Assembly (NCBI RefSeq): GCF_014204755.1
Contig: NZ_JACHLZ010000001.1
Location: 1,426,001-1,490,000, forward strand
DNA from: Brachybacterium aquaticum
GTDB taxonomy: Bacteria > Actinomycetota > Actinomycetes > Actinomycetales > Dermabacteraceae
DNA length: 64,000 nucleotides
Direction: 5' to 3'
The translations under genes and the position numbers were made by a program. The notes below the pieces were generated by a model. It saw only the letters and a list, made by a program, of their open reading frames with translations. It made no database searches and had not been told where the DNA came from. How positions within the stretch are numbered: position 1 is the stretch's first letter; each line of letters opens with the position of its first letter. This document shows positions 15,408 through 23,940 of this stretch, piece after piece.

Positions 15408-18245
15408 TCAGGCGGCGGCCGGCATCGCCCCCGCGTCGATCCGCGAGGCGCGGTCGGCGCGGCGGGCGCCGCGCGAGACCGCCAGGGTGAGCAGCAGCGA
15501 GATCGCAGCCCAGGCGAGGATCGCCAGCAGCGTGCCGGAGGTGCTCACCAGCGCCCCGCCGAGCGCGGCGTGCACGAGACCCTCGGTGACGATCGCCAGC
15601 GGCATCAGGCCGCTGACCGCCTGCAGCGCCTCGGGAGCGGTCTGGATCGGGACGATGCCCACCAGCATCACCACCTGCAGCACCATCAGCATCACCGAGG
15701 CGATCCGGCCGATCCGGTCCCCGAGCAGGGCGAGAAGCGCCTGGTGCAGGGCCGCGAACATCACCGCGCCGGCGAAGGCGATCAGACCCACCGAGAGCGG
15801 GGAGACGGGGGAGATGCCCACGGCCGTGAGCACCGCGAGGACCGCCACGGTCTGGACCACGGCGATCAGCAGGGCCGGGGCCAGGGAGCGCAGCACGACC
15901 TGCCACATCGGCAGGGCCCGGTCCAGCAGTCGCCGGGACAGGGCCGGCAGCAGCAGGAAGGTGCCGAAGGCGCCCAGCCACAGCGCGAGCGCGGTGACGA
16001 AGGGGAAGGTCGCGGTCGACGCGCCGTTCGCCTCGTTCTCGCGCTGCGCCTCGGCCGTCACCGGGGCCGCGGCCATCTCGCCCATGCGGGTGCGCTCGTC
16101 CTCGCTGTACGAGGGGACGGCGTCCGCGCCCTCGCGCAGACCGGTCGCGAGCTCCCCGGTGCCGTCGGCGAGCTGATCCGCGCCGTCGGCCAGGTCGGAG
16201 CTGCCGTCGGCGAGCTCCGAGGTGCCGTCGGCGAGCTCCGTCGTGCCGTCGGCGAGCTGGTCGGTGCCGTCGGCGAGCTGACCGGCGCCGTCGGCCAGCT
16301 GCCCGGCACCGTCGGCGAGCTGGCGGTTGCCGCTCGCGAGCTGATCCGCGCCAGTGCCGAGCTGGTCGGCGCCCGTGGCGAGCTGACCGGCGCCGTCGGC
16401 GAGCTGCCCGGCCCCGTCGGCGCTCGCGCGGGTGCCCTCGGCGAGCAGTCCGGCGCCCTCGGCGAGCTGGTCCACGCCGTCGGCGTACTGGACCATGCCG
16501 TCGCGCAGGCCGGTCACGCCGGTGACGAGCTGGCCGGCGCCGTCGGCGCTGGCGCGGGCCCCCTCGGCGAGCTGCGAGGACCCCTCGACCAGGCCCGGAT
16601 TCGCCTCGGTGCCGTCACCGGTGAACGCGGTCTCGATGCCCTCGGCGTAGGTGACCATGCCCTCGGTGCCCTGGACGAGGCCGGGCTGGTCGGCGGTGCC
16701 GTTGATCCCGTCGGCGAGCTGCTGGATGCCGCTCGCGGCCTGGGTGGCGCCCTCGCCGACACCCTGGGCGGTCGCGACCAGGCCCGGGTTCGCGGCGGTG
16801 CCGTCGCCGTCGAGCACGGCGCGGGTGCCGTCGACGTAGCCGGTCATGCCCTGGGCCTGCTGGCACAGGGCCTGCACCTCGGGATCGTCGGGGTAGCGCT
16901 CGGCGAGGGCGCAGGCGCTCTGCGACATGCCGCCGGCGAGCGCGTCCATGCCGGGGTTCTGCGCGGTGCCGTCGCCGTCCAGGACGGACCGGAGCCCTTC
17001 GGCGTAGGAGACGACCCCGTCGGCGCCCTGGGCGAGCCCGGGCTGGGAGTCGGTGCCGGAGAGCCCGTCGGCCGCCTGCTGGGCGCCCTCGCCGAGCTCG
17101 GCCGTGCCCTCGGCGAGGGTGCGGGCGGTGGGGGCGAGGCCCGGGTTGTTCGCCGTGCCGTCGCCGGAGACGGCGGTGCCGGCCTGGGCGACGCCGTCGG
17201 CGTACTGCTCGAGACCGGTGGCGAGCTGGTCCGCGCCGGCCTCGAGGCCCGGGTTCGCGGCGGTGCCGTCGCCCTCGACGCCGGCGGCGAGCTGCTCGGC
17301 ACCGTCCAGCAGCCCCGGCTGGGTGTCGGTGCCGCGCATCCCGGCCTGCAGCTGGGCCACGCCGCCTGCGAGGTCCTCGCTGCCGGTGGCGAGCTGGTCG
17401 AGCCCGTCGGCGAGGGTGCGGGAGCCGTCGGCGGTCTGCCAGGTCCCGTCGGCGAAGGTCCACACGCCGCCGGCGAACTGCTCGGCCCCGTCGGCCGCCG
17501 CGGTGCTGCCGTCGGCGAGGTCGGAGGTCCCGTCGGCGAGCTCGCGCCCGCCGTCGGCCAGGTCGCGGGAGCCGTCCGCGAGCTCCGAGGTGCCGTCGGC
17601 CAGAGCGGAGGTGCCGTCGGCGAGCTGGCGGGTGCCGTCGGAGAGGTCGGTGGTGCCGCCTGCGAGCTCCTCGGCGCCGTCGGCCGCGTCGGAGAAGCCG
17701 TCGCCGAGGTCGTTGAAGCCGAGGTAGAGGCCGTTGAGGTACTGCTCGGCCATCTGCCCGCCCATGGTGGAGGCGGAGGCCTGGGCGACGGCGGTGCCGA
17801 CCAGCGCGTTGATCTGGCCGGAGGCGTCGTTGGTGGTGACCTCGAGGATCGCGCGGGTCGCCTCGGGGGTGCCGATGGTGGCCAGGCGCTTGGAGAAGTC
17901 CTCGGGGATGACGACGACGGCGGAGTAGGTGCCGTCCTTCAGCCCGGACTCGGCGTCGTCCTGGCTGGTCAGCTGCCAGTCGAAGCCGGTGGTCTCCGGG
18001 GTGTCCTGGTCCTCGACGGTGCCGGGCTGGGTGAGGGCGCCGGCGAGGAGGCGGCCGAAGGGCACGGTCTGGGTGTCGCCGTTCTCGTCGGTGATCTCGG
18101 CGCCCTGGTCGAGGTTCACGACCGCGGCGGGGACGGTGTCCAGGCGGTCCACGCGGCCGCTGAGGGCCCACATGCCCAGCGCCGCCACGAGCAGCGGCAG
18201 CACCAGGACCACGACGAGGGTGCGGGGGTGGGACAGGCGGCTCAT
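15408..18245 (-). CDS. YhgE/Pip-family membrane protein with long DG-heptad coiled region
   Basis: Encodes 945 residues; ATG 18245 overlaps the MMPL stop (ATGA). One N-terminal membrane helix (TLVVVLVLPLLVAALGMWAL) precedes a YhgE-type extracytoplasmic domain (AVVNLDQGAEI, YSAVVVIPEDFS). Residues about 180-720 hold dozens of 7-residue units of the form LADGTSE, including longer spacers such as GDGTAANPGL, predicted as a surface-exposed coiled or beta-like rod. A disulfide-type pair lies in CALAERYPDDPEVQALC. The C-terminal 220 residues have about five membrane helices related to ABC-2 permeases. The family is linked to export and to phage infection receptors; with the MMPL partner an export role is likely. 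Confidence 0.88.
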   Translation of the reverse strand: MSRLSHPRTLVVVLVLPLLVAALGMWALSGRVDRLDTVPAAVVNLDQGAEITDENGDTQTVPFGRLLAGALTQPGTVEDQDTPETTGFDWQLTSQDDAESGLKDGTYSAVVVIPEDFSKRLATIGTPEATRAILEVTTNDASGQINALVGTAVAQASASTMGGQMAEQYLNGLYLGFNDLGDGFSDAADGAEELAGGTTDLSDGTRQLADGTSALADGTSELADGSRDLADGGRELADGTSDLADGSTAAADGAEQFAGGVWTFADGTWQTADGSRTLADGLDQLATGSEDLAGGVAQLQAGMRGTDTQPGLLDGAEQLAAGVEGDGTAANPGLEAGADQLATGLEQYADGVAQAGTAVSGDGTANNPGLAPTARTLAEGTAELGEGAQQAADGLSGTDSQPGLAQGADGVVSYAEGLRSVLDGDGTAQNPGMDALAGGMSQSACALAERYPDDPEVQALCQQAQGMTGYVDGTRAVLDGDGTAANPGLVATAQGVGEGATQAASGIQQLADGINGTADQPGLVQGTEGMVTYAEGIETAFTGDGTEANPGLVEGSSQLAEGARASADGAGQLVTGVTGLRDGMVQYADGVDQLAEGAGLLAEGTRASADGAGQLADGAGQLATGADQLGTGADQLASGNRQLADGAGQLADGAGQLADGTDQLADGTTELADGTSELADGSSDLADGADQLADGTGELATGLREGADAVPSYSEDERTRMGEMAAAPVTAEAQRENEANGASTATFPFVTALALWLGAFGTFLLLPALSRRLLDRALPMWQVVLRSLAPALLIAVVQTVAVLAVLTAVGISPVSPLSVGLIAFAGAVMFAALHQALLALLGDRIGRIASVMLMVLQVVMLVGIVPIQTAPEALQAVSGLMPLAIVTEGLVHAALGGALVSTSGTLLAILAWAAISLLLTLAVSRGARRADRASRIDAGAMPAAA

Positions 18246-21043
18246 GCGAGCGCTCCTTCCGGGGCGGTGTCGTCGGCGCGATGGGAGGGACCGGAGGGGT
18301 CCGGCTCCGCGGCGCGATGGACGGAGAGGGCGAGCAGACGGCGGGGGTCGCGCAGGGTGCGGTGGAGGTCGCGCTCCGCCTCGACGGGGTCGTCGGCGCG
18401 GGAGCCGACGACGAGGGTCGCGCCGGCCTCGAGCAGTGCATCGATCCGCTCGACGAGGGTGTCGTCGACGGTGCGGGCGGCGTGGGTGAGGTCGGCGAGG
18501 GACTCGATGACGATCAGTCCTCGGCGGGCGCTGCGGACGTCGATCTCGGCCAGCCGCGCGGCGACGTCGGTGCCCGCCGGGATCCACGGGCTGCGGGCCT
18601 GGATGGCACCGAGGTCGTCCGGGGCGAGCCGGTCGTGCACGGCGAGGATGCCGGCGGCGGGCGTGAGGCGCCCCGCGACGAGCGCGAGGAAGGTGTTGCG
18701 GGCGGCGTCGTCGGCCGAGCGGACCACGAGCATCCGCCCGGGCTCGACCTGGCCGGTGAGCGGGCCGAGCCGGCCGTGGCCGCCCCGCAGCGGCACTTCG
18801 ACGTCCTGGACGCGCAGGGCGTGCTCGCCATGCTCCTCGGTCCAGCGGCGGTGCTCGAGGACGGCGCCGAGGCCCTCACCCTCGACGTCCACCGGGGGCA
18901 GGATCTTCCCGAGCCACCGTGGCATCCACCAGGCGTTCTTCCCCAGCAGCGCGAGGACGGCGGGCACGAAGGTCATGCGCACCACGAAGGCGTCCACGAG
19001 CACGCCCACGGCGAGCGCGACCGCGATGGGCTGGAGCATGAACCAGCCGGAGGTGACGAAGCCGGCGAAGACGGAGACCATGATCAGCGCGGCGGCGGTG
19101 ACGACGGGGGCGTTGGCGACGAAGCCCTTCTCGATCGCGCCCTTCGCGTCCCCGGTGTGCACGAACTCCTCGCGCATGCGGGAGACGAGGAAGACCTCGT
19201 AGTCCATGGCCAGGCCGAACAGCACGCCCATCACCATGATCGGCATGAAGGAGACGACCGGGCCGTTGATCTCGACGAACAGCGGACCGTTGAACCAGCC
19301 GTACTCGAACACCATCGAGGTCACGCCGAACGCGGCGGCGACGGAGAAGAGGTAGCCGACCGACGCCTTCAGCGGCACCCAGATCGAGCGGAACACCATC
19401 GTCAGCAGCAGCAGAGACAGGCCCACCACGAAGATCGCGAAGGGGAGCAGGGCAGCGCCGAGCTTGTCGGTGACGTCGATGCCGACGGCGGTGGCGCCGG
19501 TGACGGTGACGTCGGAGATGGACAGGTCCTCCTCCCAGGCCTCGGCGCTGCCGCGCAGCTCGGCGACGAGGTCCTTGGTGGACTGGTCGGTGGGGCCGCC
19601 CTCGGGGATCACGACCACGACGGCGAGGTCCGCACCCCGGTTCGGGGTGGCGATCTGGATCTCGCGGACGTTGTCCAGGGCGAGGATGTCGCTCTCGAGC
19701 TCGTCGACGACCCCGAGCGGGTCGGTGGTGTTGATGATGTCGGCGGTGACCAGGAGCGGGCCGTTGTAGCCGGGGCCGAACCGCTCGGCGATGAGGTCGT
19801 AGGTGACCCGCTCGGAGGAGCCGGGCGGCTCGGTGCCCTGGTCGGGCAGGGCCAGCTGGAGGTCCTTGATCGGGATGGCCAGGGTGCCGACGCCGAGGAT
19901 CACCACGAGGATGGTCAGGGCAGGGACGCGGGTGACCAGGCGGACCCAGGCGCGGCCGACGCGGCCGTGGGAGGGGGCGTCGGGATCCTCCGCGGGCAGC
20001 ACGCCGCCGTTCTGGGCCATGAGGCGGCGGATGCCGCGGGGGCGCAGGCGCTCGCCCATGATGCCCATGATCGCCGGCAGCATCGTCAGCGCCACGACCA
20101 CGGACAGCGCCACGGTCGCCGCGGCCGCCACGCCCATGACGGTGAGGAAGGGGATGCCGGTGATGAACAGGCCCACCAGCGCGATGACCACGGTCATGCC
20201 CGCGAAGATGACGGCGCTGCCGGAGGTGGCCAGCGCCCGCCCGATCGACTCGGCGACGTCCTCGCCGCGGGCGAGCTGGTCGCGGTGGCGGGAGAGGATG
20301 AACAGGGCGTAGTCGATGCCGACGGCGAGGCCCAGCATCGCGCCGAGCGCGGTGGTCACCGACGGGATGGAGACGCCGGCGGAGAGTGCGACGAGGGCCA
20401 GCATGGACACGCCGACGCCCATGATCGCCGTGATGATCGGAATGAAGGCGGGCACGAGGGAGCGGAACACGATCGCGAGGATGATCAGCGCGACGACGAC
20501 GCCGATGATCTCGCCGGCGCCGAAGGGGATCTCCGCGCTCTGCAGCACCTGGCCGCCGAGGTTCGTGTCCAGCGTGGGGGTCTCGGCGTCTGCGACCAGC
20601 TGCCGGATCTCCTCCACGGAGGTCTCGGGGAAGGTGCCGGTCTGCCCGTCCATCTGGAACTGGGCGATTATCGCGGTGTCGTCCTCGGTGCGGGTGCCGG
20701 GGGAGAGCTCGTCGAAGGGGGAGGGGGCCACGGCAACGCCGTCCACGCCCGCGATGTCCTCCATGAGCGCGTCGATCTCGGCCTGGTGGTCATCGACGGT
20801 CGTGCCGTCCTCGGCCAGGAGCACGAGCGTGCCGGAGGTGCCGCCCATCTCGGGGAACCGGTTGGCGAGGACGTCGATGCCTTCCTGCCCCTCGGTGCCG
20901 GGGATCTCGATCTCGGTGGAGAAGGTGCCGCCGAGCCCGACGGCGAGGCCGCCGATGATCACCAGCAGGGCGACCCAGGCGCCGACGACCTTCCAGCGCA
21001 GCGAAGCCATGAGCAGGCCGAGGCGGTACAAGGACGAGGACAC
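18242..21043 (-). CDS. MMPL/RND-family transporter fused to degenerate ABC-ATPase-like domain
   Basis: Encodes 933 residues; GTG 21043 has GGAGG 6 nt upstream. Residues about 1-725 are a complete MMPL transporter: helix 1 (VVGAWVALLVIIGGLAVGLG), a large periplasmic loop, a helix block with GLAVGIDYALFILSRHRDQ, a second loop, and a second block with GLAMDYEVFLVSRMREE. Such proteins export lipids or drugs using proton force. From about residue 735 a soluble region follows that aligns in outline with an ABC nucleotide-binding domain (RVQDVEVPLRGG, VEPGRMLVVRSADDAARNT in the Walker A position, LALVAGRLTPAAGILAVHDR, RGLIVIESLADL). The Walker A glycines and lysine are absent. YhgE is coupled downstream, and a TetR gene is divergent. 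Confidence 0.88.
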   Translation of the reverse strand: MSSSLYRLGLLMASLRWKVVGAWVALLVIIGGLAVGLGGTFSTEIEIPGTEGQEGIDVLANRFPEMGGTSGTLVLLAEDGTTVDDHQAEIDALMEDIAGVDGVAVAPSPFDELSPGTRTEDDTAIIAQFQMDGQTGTFPETSVEEIRQLVADAETPTLDTNLGGQVLQSAEIPFGAGEIIGVVVALIILAIVFRSLVPAFIPIITAIMGVGVSMLALVALSAGVSIPSVTTALGAMLGLAVGIDYALFILSRHRDQLARGEDVAESIGRALATSGSAVIFAGMTVVIALVGLFITGIPFLTVMGVAAAATVALSVVVALTMLPAIMGIMGERLRPRGIRRLMAQNGGVLPAEDPDAPSHGRVGRAWVRLVTRVPALTILVVILGVGTLAIPIKDLQLALPDQGTEPPGSSERVTYDLIAERFGPGYNGPLLVTADIINTTDPLGVVDELESDILALDNVREIQIATPNRGADLAVVVVIPEGGPTDQSTKDLVAELRGSAEAWEEDLSISDVTVTGATAVGIDVTDKLGAALLPFAIFVVGLSLLLLTMVFRSIWVPLKASVGYLFSVAAAFGVTSMVFEYGWFNGPLFVEINGPVVSFMPIMVMGVLFGLAMDYEVFLVSRMREEFVHTGDAKGAIEKGFVANAPVVTAAALIMVSVFAGFVTSGWFMLQPIAVALAVGVLVDAFVVRMTFVPAVLALLGKNAWWMPRWLGKILPPVDVEGEGLGAVLEHRRWTEEHGEHALRVQDVEVPLRGGHGRLGPLTGQVEPGRMLVVRSADDAARNTFLALVAGRLTPAAGILAVHDRLAPDDLGAIQARSPWIPAGTDVAARLAEIDVRSARRGLIVIESLADLTHAARTVDDTLVERIDALLEAGATLVVGSRADDPVEAERDLHRTLRDPRRLLALSVHRAAEPDPSGPSHRADDTAPEGALA

Positions 21044-21108
21044 GGGACCTCCAGGACAGGGCGAGCTGAGGGGACGCCGGACCTCCCGCTCGAGACGCCC
21101 ACGCATTC

Positions 21109-21139
21109 GATACACGCATGTATCGGTGGGATACTATCC
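21109..21139. promoter_or_regulatory. Palindromic operator between MMPL operon and tetR
   Basis: GATACA-CGCA-TGTATC at 21109-21124 is an inverted repeat with 6-bp arms. It is followed by GGATA-C-TATCC at 21129-21139, and the outer GTATC/GATAC halves also pair. The cluster lies in the 225-bp divergent region between the MMPL and TetR genes, so it is the natural binding site for the neighbouring TetR protein, controlling the transporter and possibly itself. Confidence 0.7.
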
Positions 21140-21268
21140 AGATCGTGGTGCCGTCTTCAACGTCGTTCCTAGGAGCCCGGGGGAGACCCGCGCCACGCCT
21201 CCTCGCACCCCTCGCACGCACCCCGCACGCAATCCCGCACCGTCCCCGTCCCGTCCCCGGTAGGAGCC

Positions 21269-21976
21269 ATGACCGATCTGTTCGAGCCGCTGCCCGAGTT
21301 CGCGGGCACGCGGCGCAAGGAGAACACCCGCGCGAAGCTGATCCGGGCGTCGCTGGACGTGTTCGTGGACAAGGGCATCGACGGTGCGACCGTGGACGAC
21401 CTGGTCAAGGCGGCCGGTTTCACGCGCGGTGCCTTCTACTCGAACTTCTCCACCAAGGAGGAGGTCTTCGTGGCGCTGTTCGACGAGGTGACCGCGGAGG
21501 TTATCGGCATCGCCAACAGCTCGGTCGAGTCGGCGGTGGGGGAGGCGGGCCCGGAGCACGCGGTCACCTTCGACGACGACGAGATGATGCTCGCCGTCTT
21601 CGAGGGGATCCGCCCCTACGGCCGGCAGTGGTACCTGCTCTACTCCGATGCGATCGCCCGCTCCCTGCGCGACGAGACCATGCGCGGGGAGCTCGCGGTG
21701 CAGCGTGAGCGGATGCGGGATGAGATCGGGCAGCTGCTCACGCGCCGGCTCGAGGCGGCGGGGGACCGCTCGCGCCTGCCGGTGGAGGACCTCGCCCAGC
21801 TGCTGGTGGGGATCTTCGTGGACCTGATGCTGCGCGAGCAGATGGAGCAGCGTGACATCACCGAGCTCGCGGCGACCACGATCCTGGGCACCCTGCGCGC
21901 CTTCGTCGAACCGGCCGGCGGCCCGGGGGAGCGCGGCGGATGTCTGCGAGGTGAGGGGGAGCCGTCCAGGCGGTGA
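21269..21976 (+). CDS. TetR/AcrR-family transcriptional regulator
   Basis: Encodes 235 residues from ATG 21269 with GGAG upstream. The N-terminal HTH reads NTRAKLIRASLDVFVDKG, then ATVDDLVKAAGFTRGAFYSNF and STKEEVF, the canonical TetR DNA-binding domain (about 18-65). The remaining helical ligand domain is unassigned. It is transcribed divergently from the MMPL-YhgE operon with palindromic operator sites between, the usual setting for a local repressor relieved by the exported compound. The tail after about 215 is Gly/Arg-rich and probably disordered. Confidence 0.9.
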   Translation: MTDLFEPLPEFAGTRRKENTRAKLIRASLDVFVDKGIDGATVDDLVKAAGFTRGAFYSNFSTKEEVFVALFDEVTAEVIGIANSSVESAVGEAGPEHAVTFDDDEMMLAVFEGIRPYGRQWYLLYSDAIARSLRDETMRGELAVQRERMRDEIGQLLTRRLEAAGDRSRLPVEDLAQLLVGIFVDLMLREQMEQRDITELAATTILGTLRAFVEPAGGPGERGGCLRGEGEPSRR

Positions 21977-22096
21977 CGCCCTGGATTCCTCGCGACACGC
22001 CGATTCCCTGGGGCCCGCATGAGGGGAGTCTGCACGTACGGTGAAGACGGTGTGATGACCGTCGCATCCCGCTTCCCCTCTTCCCCAGGAGACGAC

Positions 22097-22921
22097 ATGC
22101 CGTCCTACCGCCCGCGCCACCTCGCGCCCTCGAGCGCTCCGCCCACGTCCTCACCCTCCTCCGAGGCAGGCACCTCGCGCCGCTCGCTGCTGCGCGGGGG
22201 AGTCCTCGGCGCCGCCGCGCTCGGCACCGGTGCCGCGGCGCTCACGGCGCCGGCCGCCATGGCTGCGCCGTCGGGCGGCATCCACGGCCAGGACGTCTCG
22301 GGCTGGCAGGGGGAGGTGGACTGGGCCGCGCAGAAGGAGCTCGGCTCCCGTTTCGCCTATGTCAAGGCCACCGAGGGGCGCAGCTACCGCAGCCCCGCCT
22401 TCGACCACCAGTACCGCGGTGCCGGGAAGGTGGGGCTCGTGCGCGGCGGCTACCACTTCGCCCGCCCCGACTCCGGCGGTCCCGAGGAGCAGGTGGACTT
22501 CTTCCTCAACAACGGCGGCAGCTGGAGCACCGACGGGAAGACCCTTCCCGGCATGGTCGACTTCGAGGGCTACCACGGCATTCCCCTGGACTACGGGCTC
22601 TCGCAGCAGGAGATGCGCGAGTGGATCTCGACCTTCTCCTGGCGCTACCGCCAGGCGACCGGCCGCCGCCCCGCGATCTACACCAACTACTACTGGTGGC
22701 GCGACGTGGTGGGGGACTGGACCCCGAAGAACTCCCCGCTGTTCCTCGCCGCCTACCGCCGCACCGAGCCGGAGCTGCTGCCCGGCCGCTGGTGGGACTG
22801 GGAGATGTGGCAGTACTCCGACTCCGGCCCCTTCGCCGGGGATTCGAACCTCTTCCGCGGCGGCGAGGAGCAGTTCGCCCGCTTCGTGGGGGAGTACGAC
22901 TACGGCGCGCCGGGGATCTGA
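22097..22921 (+). CDS. Secreted GH25 lysozyme (Tat signal)
   Basis: Encodes 274 residues; ATG 22097 follows AGGAGA. A twin-arginine signal (TSRRSLLRGG followed by an Ala-rich hydrophobic core ending TAPAAMAAP) spans about residues 26-60. The GH25 domain starts at IHGQDVSGWQGEVDW, with the catalytic-site Asp in this motif, AYVKATEGRSY, GGYHFARP, and the catalytic acid region GMVDFEGYHG. It ends EMWQYSDSG. The family hydrolyses beta-1,4 links between MurNAc and GlcNAc in peptidoglycan. No cell-wall-binding repeats are present, so it is a minimal enzyme acting outside the membrane. Confidence 0.88.
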   Translation: MPSYRPRHLAPSSAPPTSSPSSEAGTSRRSLLRGGVLGAAALGTGAAALTAPAAMAAPSGGIHGQDVSGWQGEVDWAAQKELGSRFAYVKATEGRSYRSPAFDHQYRGAGKVGLVRGGYHFARPDSGGPEEQVDFFLNNGGSWSTDGKTLPGMVDFEGYHGIPLDYGLSQQEMREWISTFSWRYRQATGRRPAIYTNYYWWRDVVGDWTPKNSPLFLAAYRRTEPELLPGRWWDWEMWQYSDSGPFAGDSNLFRGGEEQFARFVGEYDYGAPGI

Positions 22922-23005
22922 GATCCCGTCGGCCGCGTCGTATCCCGTCGGCCGGGCCGTACCCCGTCGGCCGACGAGCCGCCCCCTCGCTGACCTCGTC
23001 ACATC

Positions 23006-23031
23006 GGGCCGTCGCCTCCGGGCGGCGGCCC
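23006..23031 (+). terminator. Hairpin after lysozyme gene
   Basis: GGGCCGTCGCC and GGCGGCGGCCC can pair with about one mismatch around a short loop, 85 nt after the lysozyme stop. There is no T-tract, as is common in this phylum. Three CGTCGGCC cores precede it at 22928, 22947 and 22966. Confidence 0.4.
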
Positions 23032-23042
23032 GGCGTGCTGTG

Positions 23043-23048
23043 TAGCCT
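23043..23048 (+). promoter_or_regulatory. -10 element TAGCCT, leaderless promoter
   Basis: TAGCCT ends 6 nt before GTG 23055, with no ribosome site between, suggesting transcription starts at the start codon. Confidence 0.6.
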
Positions 23049-23054
23049 TCCCCG

Positions 23055-23816
23055 GTGACATCACCGCAGAGAACCCACGCCCCCATCGCACCCCGGTCTG
23101 GAAGCCCCGCCGGCGCCGTCTACGCCGACCGGGGCAGCTCGCACTTCGACATCCTCCTGGCCGCCATGGTCACCGTCGTCATCCTCTCCGGCATCGGCGC
23201 CGCGAAGGGGGTCAGCTTCGGCACCGTCCCCGGGACGGGCTTCGAGATCATCACCGACGGCGGCTTCTTCCTCTTCCCCCTCGCCTACGTGCTCGGCGAC
23301 ATCATCACCGAGCTGTACGGCCCCCGCACCGCGCGTCGCGCGATCCTCACCTCCTTCGCCGTCAGCATCCTCGCCTCGATCTCCTACCAGGTGATCATCG
23401 CCCTGCCGCCGTTCCCCGACGACTATGGGATGGCGAAGCAGGAGGCCCTCGAGCTCGCGCTCGGGCCGGTCTGGATCGTGGTCCTCGCAGGCCTCGTCGG
23501 CTTCCTCGCCGGCCAGAGCCTGAACTCCGCCGTCGTCTCCCGCATGAAGCGGCGCACGGGGGAGCGGGGCCTCATCGGCCGCCTGTTCACCTCCAGCGGC
23601 CTCGGCGAGCTGGTGGACACCATCCTGTTCTGCACGATCGCGTCGGCCGCGATCGGCATCACCACCGTCGAGCAGTGGGCCGAGTACACGATCCTCGGCG
23701 TGCTCTACAAGGTGCTCGTCCAGTACGCGATGATCCCCGTGACCTCGGCCGTGATCCGCTGGCTGAAGCGCACCGACCCCACCTACCAGGCGCGACTGGC
23801 CGACGCCGCCGCCTGA
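23055..23816 (+). CDS. Queuosine-precursor transporter (YhhQ/VUT family)
   Basis: Encodes 253 residues from a leaderless-type GTG. Six or seven membrane helices are visible. The family block GFFLFPLAYVLGDIITELYGPRTARRAI (first part GFFLFPLAYVLGDIITELYG) is diagnostic of the VUT/YhhQ (PF02592) transporters, as are LAGQSLNSAVVSRMKR and GELVDTILFCTIA. YhhQ proteins import queuine or preQ0/preQ1 for tRNA modification. No queuosine biosynthesis gene or preQ1 riboswitch is in the window, consistent with salvage. It stands alone between a lysozyme and an MFS gene. Confidence 0.85.
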   Translation: MTSPQRTHAPIAPRSGSPAGAVYADRGSSHFDILLAAMVTVVILSGIGAAKGVSFGTVPGTGFEIITDGGFFLFPLAYVLGDIITELYGPRTARRAILTSFAVSILASISYQVIIALPPFPDDYGMAKQEALELALGPVWIVVLAGLVGFLAGQSLNSAVVSRMKRRTGERGLIGRLFTSSGLGELVDTILFCTIASAAIGITTVEQWAEYTILGVLYKVLVQYAMIPVTSAVIRWLKRTDPTYQARLADAAA

Positions 23817-23877
23817 CCCGTCCAGGACTCGGGCACGCGCTTCCCGTGGCGACCGGCCACCCCCTACGATGAATCGT

Positions 23878-23915
23878 TCGAGCCGGGCGAGATCCCTGTG
23901 ATCCGCCCGGCTCGA
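23878..23915 (+). promoter_or_regulatory. 5'-leader hairpin of the Bcr/CflA gene
   Basis: TCGAGCCGGGCG (23878-23889) pairs perfectly with CGCCCGGCTCGA (23904-23915) around a 14-nt loop that itself contains GATC twice. A possible -10 (TACGAT, about 23865) would start the transcript almost at the stem. AAAGGA and the GTG start follow 15-26 nt after the stem. It could be a transcript-stabilising 5' hairpin, a terminator of an attenuator, or the end of the preceding gene; its distance (61 nt after that gene's stop) allows the last. Confidence 0.5.
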
Positions 23916-23940
23916 CGTCTGCTCTCCTGAAAGGACTCCC

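Noticed and set aside
16140..17700. Repeated GCCGTCGGCGAGCTG units considered as a CRISPR array or satellite
   Set aside because: There are no unique spacers; the unit is a 21-bp codon-level repeat inside an intact reading frame encoding LADG heptads.
15570..19202. A 1210-codon plus-strand frame antisense to YhgE and MMPL, repetitive and Gly/Ala-rich (PE-PGRS-like look)
   Set aside because: It mirrors the heptad repeats of the real gene on the other strand and has no start signals or domains.
22922..23054. preQ1 riboswitch before the queuosine-precursor transporter
   Set aside because: The leader is essentially absent (-10 box 6 nt before the start), so no aptamer can fit in the mRNA.
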